Assembly: GCF_016865445.1 (NCBI RefSeq)
Contig: NZ_AP024412.1
Coordinates: 1-64,000 of the forward strand
DNA from: Mariniplasma anaerobium
GTDB lineage: Bacteria > Bacillota_I > Bacilli_A > Acholeplasmatales > Acholeplasmataceae
Length of the DNA: 64,000 bases
Direction of reading: 5' to 3'
The position numbers and the translations under genes were made by a program. Below the pieces are notes generated by a model. That model made no database searches. It was not told the DNA's origin and worked only from the letters and a program-made list of their open reading frames with translations. Position 1 is the stretch's first letter; each line of letters begins with the position of its first letter. Shown here piece after piece: positions 45,363 to 58,466 of this stretch.

Positions 45363-47045
45363 ATGAAGTTTTTATTTAAAATTATAGTTATACCCATTTT
45401 GTCAATAATTGCCATTCCACTTATTATGGCAGCTTTATTATATAAAAGTGTAGAAATACCTGTTGATGATTTTACATCTGACGGTAACACAGTATTGATA
45501 GCTGATATGATTAATGAGGAAGTTGATACTTTTTTAGAAAGTAATGATACCGATTCAGCAATTGAATTAGGAATCTCTCAAAACGAAGCAAATTTAATGT
45601 TAAAAGAAACTTTCTTAGGTATGAATCCAAACTATCTAGTAGATAGTGCTACTGATGACGAAAAAAATTACGTCATGAAGGAACCTATGTATGGTTATCA
45701 AGGTAGCTGGGTAAGATTTGAAGAAAGTAAAGTTGAAATTGAATCCGGAATACATTTATTCATGTCTGGAATCACATTTAAAACAAGACTTTTAATTACA
45801 TTTGAACTTGAAGCTAATACAGATGAAATTGTATTAACTTTAGATAAGTTAACTATCGGAAATCTTCCACTTGCTTGGGCTTTTGGAGCTGCTGATTGGG
45901 CAGTGTCTACGATTACAGGCAACGATTTAGAAGAAATGATTAATGGCCAACTTAATGGTATGGCAGAATTTGATCCAACAAAACGAGAAATTAGAGTTGA
46001 TGTACAAACATTAGTTGATTCACAAATAGAAAATAGTGAACAAGCGGCATTAATTAATTCACTTATGGCATTTGTTGATGAAAACGAATTATTAGAAATA
46101 GGATTTAATGATGGTAGTTTTGATGCTTCTCTAGCTTTAGGTAAAACTAAAGATTCTGATCCAGCATTTGAATTAACTCCAGCACAAAAAATTACAACTG
46201 ATCAACAATTACAAGATATTCTAGAATCAAAAGCGACTTCAATTTTATTATCTTCATTAACTACAGATACTGATCCATATATTGAATTCCGCGAATTAAC
46301 TTTAAATAGAGTATTAGATTATATGTTAAAAGATCAACAACAAGCTCCAGGCATTCTTATAGAATCACCGTTACTTGAAGATTATACGATGACAGCATAT
46401 GTTCCATATATAACAATGACAGATAATTTATTTGTTGTTAATATACCTTTAAAAATTGTTTCTATATTAGAACCGACACATAGTTTCCAAACAATTATTA
46501 AAATTGATGCACTTCCTACTATCGTTACGACTACAGAGGGTACTGATTTAGTGATCGTACTTAATGAATTAACTGCAGGTGAAGTAACATTAACTGAAGA
46601 ACATGTTGGAAATGTTTTAACTATGTTAGGTGATACTGACTTGATTAATGAAGATGGAAATCTTGTCATTAGAAATTTCGATGAACAAATGAGTCAAGCT
46701 GGTATGACAATTAACGCGGTAGCAATGGTTAACAATAAACTTAGACTATATGTTGGTCTAGGCGATACAATCCTTTTAGGTGACTTGCAAGACACTATTA
46801 GCGACGTATTAGATGGTTTAAGTGGAGATACTGATCTTCCACCAGAAATTGTTGACTCAGTAGATGATATAATCGCTAGCTTAAGTGACCCAGCAGGTGA
46901 TCCCGAACAAGCAGTTGAAGCTTTCATGGATACGCTTGAAGGTCTTGATGACGCTGAACAAGAAGAAGTATTTGATGCATTATTATTAGAATTAGAAGAT
47001 AGTTCATTAACATTAGAAGATATTTTAGGTTTAACATTACCTTAA
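45363..47045 (+). CDS. Membrane-anchored outer protein with duplicated domain, unknown function
   Basis: A 560-residue protein I do not recognise. One N-terminal membrane helix (about 3-25, LFKIIVIPILSIIAIPLIMAA) anchors a large acidic outer region without cysteines. Two segments look alike: TDEIVLTLDKLTIGNLPL at about 153 and TDLVIVLNELTAGEVTL at about 394, each followed by a helix and a charged beta pattern, which suggests a domain duplication. The first half recalls lipid-binding outer proteins of the YpmS (DUF2140) kind, only as a loose impression. The last 60 residues are very acidic and helical. ATG 45363 follows AGAGGTGATTAG; a start at 45276 would precede the promoter. Confidence 0.8.
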   Translation: MKFLFKIIVIPILSIIAIPLIMAALLYKSVEIPVDDFTSDGNTVLIADMINEEVDTFLESNDTDSAIELGISQNEANLMLKETFLGMNPNYLVDSATDDEKNYVMKEPMYGYQGSWVRFEESKVEIESGIHLFMSGITFKTRLLITFELEANTDEIVLTLDKLTIGNLPLAWAFGAADWAVSTITGNDLEEMINGQLNGMAEFDPTKREIRVDVQTLVDSQIENSEQAALINSLMAFVDENELLEIGFNDGSFDASLALGKTKDSDPAFELTPAQKITTDQQLQDILESKATSILLSSLTTDTDPYIEFRELTLNRVLDYMLKDQQQAPGILIESPLLEDYTMTAYVPYITMTDNLFVVNIPLKIVSILEPTHSFQTIIKIDALPTIVTTTEGTDLVIVLNELTAGEVTLTEEHVGNVLTMLGDTDLINEDGNLVIRNFDEQMSQAGMTINAVAMVNNKLRLYVGLGDTILLGDLQDTISDVLDGLSGDTDLPPEIVDSVDDIIASLSDPAGDPEQAVEAFMDTLEGLDDAEQEEVFDALLLELEDSSLTLEDILGLTLP

Positions 47046-47056
47046 TCAATTATTAT

Positions 47057-47089
47057 AAAAGCTTAACTTTAAAATAGTTAAGCTTTTTT
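47057..47089 (+). terminator. Terminator after the 560-residue protein gene
   Basis: AAAAGCTTAACT (47057-47068) and AGTTAAGCTTTT (47076-47087) form a perfect 12-bp stem with a 7-base loop and further T residues. Confidence 0.9.
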
Positions 47090-47130
47090 CTTTATATAGA
47101 AATCATGATAAAATAACTAGAGGTGGCAAT

Positions 47131-47886
47131 ATGAAAAAAGACTTTGTAAAAATAAATGAAAAAACTGTTGATGAGTGGTGTAAGCAAGGATGGGAATGGG
47201 GAAAACCTATTGACCATCAAACATATATAAATGCTACTAAAGGTAAGTGGGATGTTGTGCTTACTCCAAACATAGTCGTTCCTAAAGACTGGTTCTTGCC
47301 TTTTAAAGGGTTAAGAGTTCTAGGTTTAGCAAGTGGAGGCGGACAGCAAATGCCAATTTTTGCTGCACTTGGAGCGCAAGTTACTGTCTTTGACTTATCA
47401 GATGAGCAATTAAAGAGTGAAAGAATTGTTCAACAAAGAGAAGGATATGATATTACTATCATTAAAGGAGATATGACTAAAAAACTACCTTTTAAAGATG
47501 AGTCATTTGATTTAATCTTTCATCCTGTATCAAATGTTTATGTTAAAGATGTATATCATGTTTTCAAAGAATGTTCACGTGTTTTAAGAAAAGGCGGACT
47601 TCTATTATCAGGCTTAGATACAGGCACTAATTTTATTGTTGATGAATCTGAAACACAAATAGTTCATAAGCTTCCTTTTGATCCGCTTGTTCATCAAGAT
47701 CAATATGATTTTATGATTAAAAATGATTATGGTATGCAGTTTTCTCATACAGTAGAAGAACAAATCAAAGGTCAATTACAAGCAGGATTTGAACTTCTTG
47801 ATATCTTTGAAGACACGAATAATGAAGGTCGACTCTTTGAATTAAACATTGGGTGTTACATTGGGACAAAATCACGGAAGAAATAA
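47131..47886 (+). CDS. Class I SAM-dependent methyltransferase
   Basis: A 251-residue Rossmann-type methyltransferase. The SAM loop is VLGLASGGGQQMPIFAA (about 70-86), then VTVFDLSDEQL with the ribose-binding acid, IIKGDMTKKLPF, and FDLIFHPVSNVYV as the fourth motif. The N-terminal stretch VDEWCKQGWEWGKPI is characteristic of a group of small-molecule methyltransferases. The substrate cannot be assigned. It stands alone between two terminators. ATG 47131 follows AGAGGTGGCA. Confidence 0.85.
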   Translation: MKKDFVKINEKTVDEWCKQGWEWGKPIDHQTYINATKGKWDVVLTPNIVVPKDWFLPFKGLRVLGLASGGGQQMPIFAALGAQVTVFDLSDEQLKSERIVQQREGYDITIIKGDMTKKLPFKDESFDLIFHPVSNVYVKDVYHVFKECSRVLRKGGLLLSGLDTGTNFIVDESETQIVHKLPFDPLVHQDQYDFMIKNDYGMQFSHTVEEQIKGQLQAGFELLDIFEDTNNEGRLFELNIGCYIGTKSRKK

Positions 47887-47898
47887 AAAAATTCATAC

Positions 47899-47926
47899 GG
47901 CTTTAACTTGAGGTTTAAGCCTTTTT
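47899..47926 (+). terminator. Terminator after the methyltransferase gene
   Basis: GGCTTTAACTT (47899-47909) pairs with AGGTTTAAGCC (47911-47921) with one T-T mismatch, followed by TTTTT. Its DNA overlaps the -35 of the glnS promoter. Confidence 0.8.
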
Positions 47927-47936
47927 ATCATATAAT
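47908..47936 (+). promoter_or_regulatory. Promoter of glnS
   Basis: TTGAGG (47908-47913), 17-bp spacer, TATAAT (47931-47936). The -35 lies within the upstream terminator stem. Confidence 0.65.
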
Positions 47937-47961
47937 ATAGTAGACTTGAGGTGAGTTATAT

Positions 47962-49593
47962 ATGGAAAATCATTCAAACTTTATAAAAACAATTATAGAA
48001 ACAGATTTAGAAAACAAAAAACATGACCAAATAATCACAAGATTTCCACCAGAACCAAACGGACATCTACACATTGGACATGCACGAGCAATTATTACTG
48101 ACTTTGAGAGTGCAACTGCGTATGGTGGGTATACTAACTTGAGATTTGATGACACAAATCCAGTAAAAGAAGATGAAAGTTATGTACAAGCAATTATTAA
48201 AGATATTAAATGGTTAGGCTATGAGCCTGCTCAAATTTTATATGCATCAAATTATTTTGATGAAATGTATGATCGAGCAGTTATTTTAATCAAAAAAGGA
48301 TTGGCTTATGTCGATCATCAAAGTATTGAAGAAATTCAAAATACCAGAGGTAATATCAATCAACCTGGAAAGCCTTCACCATATAGAAATAGAAGTGTAG
48401 AAGAAAATCTTTCTCTTTTTGAAGATATGAGAAATGGTAAGTTTGAAGAAGGCACATGTGTCTTAAGAGCTAAAATAGATATGGAAAGTCCAAACATGAA
48501 CATGCGAGATCCTGTTATTTATCGTATTAGCTTTGCATATCATCATAATACAAAAGATAAATGGTGTATTTATCCAATGTATGACTATGCACATCCAATT
48601 GAAGATGCAATAGAAGGCATCACGCATTCTCTATGCTCTTTAGAATTTGAAGATCATAGACCTTTGTATGATTGGGTTGTAAAAGAAACTGAAATGCCTA
48701 AAATTCCTAGACAAATTGAATTTGGTCGTTTAAATATCGAAAATACAGTTTTATCAAAAAGATTTTTAAGAGCTATCGTTGAAGACCATAAAGTTAGAGG
48801 ATGGGATGATCCAAGAATGCCTACCATAGCTGGTATGAGACGAAGAGGATATACAGCTCATGCGATTAAAAACTTTATTTTATCAACAGGCTTATCTAAA
48901 ATAAATTCTACAGTATCAATAAATATGTTAGAAGCAGCAGTAAGAGATGATCTTCAAGATGTCGCATATCGTGCAATGGCTGTTTTAGATCCTTTAAAAG
49001 TTACGATAACAAATTATCCAGATGATCAAATCGAATATTTAGAAACTGATTATCATCCTGACAAACCTGAAATGGGTAAAAGAAATATTCCTTTTGCTAA
49101 ACATTTATATATTGAAAAAGAAGATTTTGTTTTAACAAAACCAAACAAGAAATATAAGAGATTAGCTTTAGGTATCGAAGTAAGATTATTTCATGCATAT
49201 TTTATTAAAGCAAATGAAGTTAAATATGATGATCAAGGAAATATCATTGAAGTGTTAGTGACATATGATCCGATCACAAAATCAGGATCAGGGTTTGACG
49301 ATAGAAAACCTAATGGCACCATTCACTTTGTGGAAGCAAGTACTGCACAAAAAGCAACTTTTAATTTCTTTGATGCGATGATTATTGGTGATGACTCTAT
49401 GGAATTACTTGATAGATTCAATGATGATTCATGGCATGTTAAACAAGGTTATGTTGAACATGACTTAATTAACTTTAAACCACAAGATAAATTCCAATTT
49501 ATTAGAAATGGTTATTTTAATGTGGATGATGATTCTACAAAAGATCATTTAGTATTTAATGAGATTGTACAACTAAGAAGTAGTTATAAATAG
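47962..49593 (+). CDS. glnS: Glutamine--tRNA ligase
   Basis: A class I synthetase of 543 residues. The HIGH motif is RFPPEPNGHLHIGHARA (about 24-40) with the proline-rich lead typical of GlnRS; LRFDDTNP follows; the KMSKS-equivalent is VLSKRFL. IYPMYDYAHPIEDAIEGITHSLCSLEFEDHRPLYDW is diagnostic of GlnRS rather than bacterial GluRS, and the C-terminal half is the beta-barrel anticodon domain. Most Firmicutes form Gln-tRNA by the GatCAB route, so direct GlnRS is noteworthy. ATG 47962 follows TGAGGTGAG. Confidence 0.95.
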   Translation: MENHSNFIKTIIETDLENKKHDQIITRFPPEPNGHLHIGHARAIITDFESATAYGGYTNLRFDDTNPVKEDESYVQAIIKDIKWLGYEPAQILYASNYFDEMYDRAVILIKKGLAYVDHQSIEEIQNTRGNINQPGKPSPYRNRSVEENLSLFEDMRNGKFEEGTCVLRAKIDMESPNMNMRDPVIYRISFAYHHNTKDKWCIYPMYDYAHPIEDAIEGITHSLCSLEFEDHRPLYDWVVKETEMPKIPRQIEFGRLNIENTVLSKRFLRAIVEDHKVRGWDDPRMPTIAGMRRRGYTAHAIKNFILSTGLSKINSTVSINMLEAAVRDDLQDVAYRAMAVLDPLKVTITNYPDDQIEYLETDYHPDKPEMGKRNIPFAKHLYIEKEDFVLTKPNKKYKRLALGIEVRLFHAYFIKANEVKYDDQGNIIEVLVTYDPITKSGSGFDDRKPNGTIHFVEASTAQKATFNFFDAMIIGDDSMELLDRFNDDSWHVKQGYVEHDLINFKPQDKFQFIRNGYFNVDDDSTKDHLVFNEIVQLRSSYK

Positions 49594-49607
49594 AAAGTTG
49601 GTGAGCC

Positions 49608-51686
49608 ATGAATTGGCTAGCAACCTTAAATGAATCTCAATTACAAGCGGTAATCCATCCAGGCGGACCGCTTTTTGTTGTAGCTGGAGCAGGAACTGGT
49701 AAAACAAGAACCTTAACTGCTAAAATTGCTTATTTAATTATGCAAGGTGTAAAGCCTGGCAGAATACTAGCAGTTACATTTACAAATAAAGCAGCACGAG
49801 AAATGAAAGAACGTGTCATTGATATGACAGGACCACATGCAATGGATGTATGGTTATATACATTTCACGCATTTGGACTACAAATCTTAAGAAGACATAT
49901 TGCAGAGCTACCTTATGGATATAAAGCATCATTTACAGTTATTGATGAAGATGACGGGAAGAAAATAGTTAGTGATGTGATTAAAGATCTAGGTTTTGAT
50001 TCAAAGATGTTTTCAGTTAAAGCTTTAAAAAGTCTTATTTCATTATTTAAATCAAATCGTATGGAAGAGTTTGAAAGATCTGATGAAGAAAAGATTTATA
50101 AAGGATATCAGACTTATTTAAGAGAAAATCAATTGATAGATTTTGATGATCTATTAATATATACACTCGAACTTTTAACAGACTATAAAGAGATAAGAGT
50201 ATTATATCAACATCGTTTTGATCATGTTTTAGTTGATGAATTTCAAGATACAGATGTTATTCAATATAAAATTTTAAAGATCTTAGGTGAAGTTCATAAA
50301 AACTTATTTGTCGTAGGAGATCCTGATCAATCCATTTATGGATTTAGAGGAGCTAACTATAACAACTCTAAATTATTTCTTAAAGATTTTAATGCCCAAG
50401 AGGTTGTCTTAGATAAAAACTATAGATCAACTAATCTTATATTAAATGCGGCTAATAAACTTATTGCTAATAATTTTAATAGACCAAGCGAAAAAAATCT
50501 TCAAAGTGATTTAGGTCAGGGAGAACCTATCGTATATAATAAAGAACAAAGTGATTATCAAGAAACATTCTATGTAGTTAATCAGATTAATCAACTCATC
50601 AGAAAAGGATATCAATATGATGATATCGCAATTCTTTATAGAAATAATGCATTATCAAGACTCTTTGAAGATGCTTTAATCAAAGATGGCATACCATATA
50701 TTATTTATGGTGGTATATCTTTTTATCAAAGAAGAGAAATTAAAGATGCACTCGCTTATATTAGGGTTGCAAACGATCATTCTCAAGACTTTTATTTAAA
50801 AAGGATAGTTAATGTGCCTAAACGCTCTATTGGATTAGTCAGCGTTAGAAAACTTGAAGATACAGCAAGACATTTAGGTATTTCTATGTTTGATGCAATT
50901 GATTTTGTTATATTGAGAGGTCAAGCAAAAGAATCATTACTAAAATTTAAACAAATCATCCTAGATTTAAAAGAAGCATTTGATGAAATGGAAGACTTAT
51001 ATCAACTTATGCCTGTTTTAATGAGTAAAACAGGATATATGGATATGTTAAAACTTGAAGATAGTGAAAGTTCAGAAGATCGTATGGATAACTTGAAAGA
51101 ACTTCAATCTGTCTTTACGCGTGGTGATGTATACTACGAAGGAACTTTTTATGAAAAATTAAATCAACAGTTAGATCAAATTGCTTTATATTCTGATTTA
51201 GATCAAGATGTCACTGAAGACAATCATGTTAAATTAGCAACTTACCATCAAGTTAAAGGATTAGAATTCAAGATTGTATTTATGGTTGTTTTAGAAGAAG
51301 GTATATTTCCAAATGATCGAGCCTTGATGAGTACTTATGAACTTGAAGAAGAACGTAGAGTTGCATATGTTGGAATTACAAGAGCGAAAGAAAGATTATA
51401 TATGACTTATGCGGAAAGACGTATGGTGTATGGTCAAACAAAAATGGGATATCCTTCAAGATTCTTAAAAGAATCAAGATTAAATACAGATGTACCAAAA
51501 GAACATGTAACTTACGCTAAGGAAAGTCATCTATTAAAAACAGGAGATCATGTTGATCATCAAGTATTTGGTAGAGGTGTAGTTGTATCAGTTGATCAAG
51601 ATATTGCAACCATAGCTTTTGCGATGCCTTATGGAATCAAGAACCTTTTGGAATCTCATCCAGCAATTAAAAAAGTTAAAAAGTAA
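49608..51686 (+). CDS. pcrA: ATP-dependent DNA helicase PcrA (UvrD family)
   Basis: A superfamily 1A 3'-5' helicase for repair and removal of recombination or transcription blocks. Motifs in order: LNESQLQAV (Q motif), VAGAGTGKTRTL, AVTFTNKAAREMKER, FDHVLVDEFQDTD, VVGDPDQSIYGFRGA, LDKNYRSTN, LATYHQVKGLEFKIVFM and ERRVAYVGITRAKERLYM. The C-terminus GDHVDHQVFGRGVVVSV is the Tudor-like RNA-polymerase-binding domain. Length 692, a little short. It lies 14 bases after glnS, and a shorter paralogue and ligA follow. Confidence 0.95.
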   Translation: MNWLATLNESQLQAVIHPGGPLFVVAGAGTGKTRTLTAKIAYLIMQGVKPGRILAVTFTNKAAREMKERVIDMTGPHAMDVWLYTFHAFGLQILRRHIAELPYGYKASFTVIDEDDGKKIVSDVIKDLGFDSKMFSVKALKSLISLFKSNRMEEFERSDEEKIYKGYQTYLRENQLIDFDDLLIYTLELLTDYKEIRVLYQHRFDHVLVDEFQDTDVIQYKILKILGEVHKNLFVVGDPDQSIYGFRGANYNNSKLFLKDFNAQEVVLDKNYRSTNLILNAANKLIANNFNRPSEKNLQSDLGQGEPIVYNKEQSDYQETFYVVNQINQLIRKGYQYDDIAILYRNNALSRLFEDALIKDGIPYIIYGGISFYQRREIKDALAYIRVANDHSQDFYLKRIVNVPKRSIGLVSVRKLEDTARHLGISMFDAIDFVILRGQAKESLLKFKQIILDLKEAFDEMEDLYQLMPVLMSKTGYMDMLKLEDSESSEDRMDNLKELQSVFTRGDVYYEGTFYEKLNQQLDQIALYSDLDQDVTEDNHVKLATYHQVKGLEFKIVFMVVLEEGIFPNDRALMSTYELEEERRVAYVGITRAKERLYMTYAERRMVYGQTKMGYPSRFLKESRLNTDVPKEHVTYAKESHLLKTGDHVDHQVFGRGVVVSVDQDIATIAFAMPYGIKNLLESHPAIKKVKK

Positions 51687-51726
51687 TATATATAAAAGTT
51701 TAATACTATCATATGGGGTGATTCAT

Positions 51727-53004
51727 ATGGAGTTAAACGAGATGCAAAAGAAAGTGGTTTCTACTCAAGAGCCCTTTCTTTTTTTATTAGCAGGTGCAGG
51801 CAGTGGTAAGACAAGAGTTGTGATCGAAAGAATTAAGTATTTACTAGATACTGGAGTAAAAAAAACTTTAATACTGGCACTTACGTTTACACATAAAGCA
51901 GGAAAAGAAATGCAAACTAGAATTGGAGACGAAAATTTAGCGATACATACCTTTCATCAATTTTGTTTACAAGAACTAAAAAAAAATAAAAGATATGACT
52001 ACAATATATTTATAGAAGACGAACATCATTTCACAAAAGCCGAATTATTAGATATTCAAGTTTACAAAAACTCATATTTTAAAACTAAGAAACCCAAAAT
52101 ATATGATAGTTATCAGACATATTTAAATAACTATCATTTAAAAGATTTTGATGACATACTCATAGATTTTTATAAACTTATAAACACGAAAAACAAAACA
52201 TATACATATGATTATATATTTGTTGATGAATTTCAAGACACGAATCACCTACAATACATGATATTGAAATCCTTAATTTCTAAAAACACAAAAGTATTAT
52301 GTGTTGGAGATCCTGATCAAAGCATTTATAGATTTAGAGGAGCTGAGCCAAAAATTATAAATCAATTCATCAAAGACTACCAAGCGACAGTAGAAATGCT
52401 TACGATAAATTATCGATCTAACGCAACAATCATAAAACATGCAAATCGCATCATAAAGAGAAATTACAGAAATCTAAAAAAAGATTTATTACCTTTCAAT
52501 AAACAAACAAATCAAATCTATAGTTACATATTTATGCATCCTGAAGATGAATCAAATACGATTGAAAATATGATAAAATCATATATTGTAGATGGTATAA
52601 AACCTAAAGAAATTGCAGTGCTTTATCGTAATAATTACCGAAGCTATCATCTAAAAAACCAATTTAAAATAAATGAATTTAGCTATTATGATGAGGCTAA
52701 TTTGATGAATCAAAAACAACATATTCATATGCTAACCATACACCAAGCTAAAGGATTAGAATTTGAAGTTGTTATTATTTTAGGGTTAGAATCGAGTATA
52801 TTTCCTTCTTATCAAACACATCAAAAAAAGTTTTTAGAAGAAGAAAGAAGATTAATGTTTGTTGCAATGACAAGAGCAAAAGAACATCTTATCTTTACAC
52901 ATGTCAGATATAATGATTATTTTAAAAGACAAAGCCCGTCGCTTTTTATCAAAGAGACAGGCATTAAATCAAAGGTATATAAAGAGATTCATATGGATTA
53001 CTAA
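51727..53004 (+). CDS. Compact UvrD/Rep-type helicase paralogue
   Basis: A 425-residue helicase that keeps all superfamily 1A motifs: LNEMQKKVV, LAGAGSGKTRVV, ALTFTHKAGKEMQTR, YIFVDEFQDTNHLQ, CVGDPDQSIYRFRGA, LTINYRSNATI, LTIHQAKGLEFEVVII and ERRLMFVAMTRAKEHLIF. It is about 270 residues shorter than PcrA next door. The shortening is mainly between the YRS and QAKG motifs, where the 2B subdomain normally sits, and in 1B, and it also lacks the Tudor tail. It is an intact reading frame, not a decayed copy. ATG 51727 follows GGGGTGATTC; an earlier start would lie within pcrA. Confidence 0.88.
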   Translation: MELNEMQKKVVSTQEPFLFLLAGAGSGKTRVVIERIKYLLDTGVKKTLILALTFTHKAGKEMQTRIGDENLAIHTFHQFCLQELKKNKRYDYNIFIEDEHHFTKAELLDIQVYKNSYFKTKKPKIYDSYQTYLNNYHLKDFDDILIDFYKLINTKNKTYTYDYIFVDEFQDTNHLQYMILKSLISKNTKVLCVGDPDQSIYRFRGAEPKIINQFIKDYQATVEMLTINYRSNATIIKHANRIIKRNYRNLKKDLLPFNKQTNQIYSYIFMHPEDESNTIENMIKSYIVDGIKPKEIAVLYRNNYRSYHLKNQFKINEFSYYDEANLMNQKQHIHMLTIHQAKGLEFEVVIILGLESSIFPSYQTHQKKFLEEERRLMFVAMTRAKEHLIFTHVRYNDYFKRQSPSLFIKETGIKSKVYKEIHMDY

Positions 53005-53015
53005 AATATCGCCTA

Positions 53016-53033
53016 TAGAAGATATATCTTCTA
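53016..53033. repeat. Perfect 18-bp palindrome between the compact helicase and ligA
   Basis: TAGAAGATA is followed directly by TATCTTCTA. No T run follows, so it is not a standard terminator. It lies about 50 bp before the ligA -10, where a regulator might bind. Confidence 0.6.
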
Positions 53034-53080
53034 GTGGTCAAATAAATCTAATCGTAACACATTATAAAATGACTATTTAA

Positions 53081-53089
53081 TGTTATAAT
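53081..53089 (+). promoter_or_regulatory. Extended -10 promoter of ligA-uvrA
   Basis: TGTTATAAT (TATAAT 53084-53089), 18 bases before ATG 53108. No good -35. Confidence 0.55.
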
Positions 53090-53101
53090 ATGTATGGGTG
53101 A

Positions 53102-57893
<4,792 letters not shown>

Positions 57894-57911
57894 CAAAAAA
57901 TAAACTATTTT

Positions 57912-57920
57912 TGTTATAAT
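57912..57920 (+). promoter_or_regulatory. Extended -10 promoter of the hprK operon
   Basis: TGTTATAAT (TATAAT 57915-57920) stands just after uvrA. TGACAA at 57891-57896, overlapping the uvrA stop, gives an 18-bp spacer. Confidence 0.55.
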
Positions 57921-57941
57921 AAATGATGTCAAGGGGGCAAC

Positions 57942-58463
57942 ATGAATTCAAAAGATCCTAAAAAACCAAGTGAAGAAGAAATTAGAAAAATATTTGAACA
58001 AATAAAGAAGAACAGAAGTGGCAAAAATACCGCAATTAGTTTTGGATTTTTGTTACATAGCAATTATGTTGTTCATATGACTTTTTCTTTTCTAATTAAT
58101 TTTTTAATTAGTGCTGTTGTCATAGGCCTAGCGATTGGTATTCATGCACCTTTAATAGAGATTACAATCTTAGGATATGTATTAGGTATTATTTTACTGA
58201 CATTAATTGAAAACTTTGTTAAGATTTTAATGTTTAAATATTTTATGAGAATGCTTATCTTATCCATGGGATTATTATCTGTTTTAACACAAATTTTAAT
58301 TCTATATTTAATAGATTTTATAGTTTCAACAGGATTTCATTTTCCAGGAGTTGAGCAACTCATTATATTTTCGTTTGGATTTAGCATTTTAAGATTTGTA
58401 TTATCTATATATTTAAGAAGATGGTTATATACGAAAAAAATTAGGTTTTTGGAGGGCAAGTAA
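57942..58463 (+). CDS. Four-helix membrane protein upstream of hprK, unknown
   Basis: A 173-residue protein. A charged N-terminal cytoplasmic part (about 1-38, KKPSEEEIRKIFEQIKKNRSGK) precedes four membrane helices (about 48-70, 74-94, 100-122, 138-158) and a basic end RRWLYTKKIRFLEGK. I do not recognise a family. In Bacillus a small membrane protein (YvlD, holin-4-like) also precedes hprK, but no clear likeness is seen here. The ribosome site AAGGGGGCAAC is strong, and it ends 3 bases before hprK, so it is the first gene of the hprK-lgt-ppaX operon. Confidence 0.75.
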   Translation: MNSKDPKKPSEEEIRKIFEQIKKNRSGKNTAISFGFLLHSNYVVHMTFSFLINFLISAVVIGLAIGIHAPLIEITILGYVLGIILLTLIENFVKILMFKYFMRMLILSMGLLSVLTQILILYLIDFIVSTGFHFPGVEQLIIFSFGFSILRFVLSIYLRRWLYTKKIRFLEGK

Positions 58464-58466
58464 ATC

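Noticed and set aside
46382-46927. Two minus-strand frames within the 560-residue protein gene
   Set aside because: Ser/Val/Thr-rich antisense translations without start signals; the plus frame has promoter, ribosome site and membrane anchor.
53016-53033. Palindrome as a terminator of the compact helicase gene
   Set aside because: No T tract follows; downstream bases are AGTGGTCAAAT.
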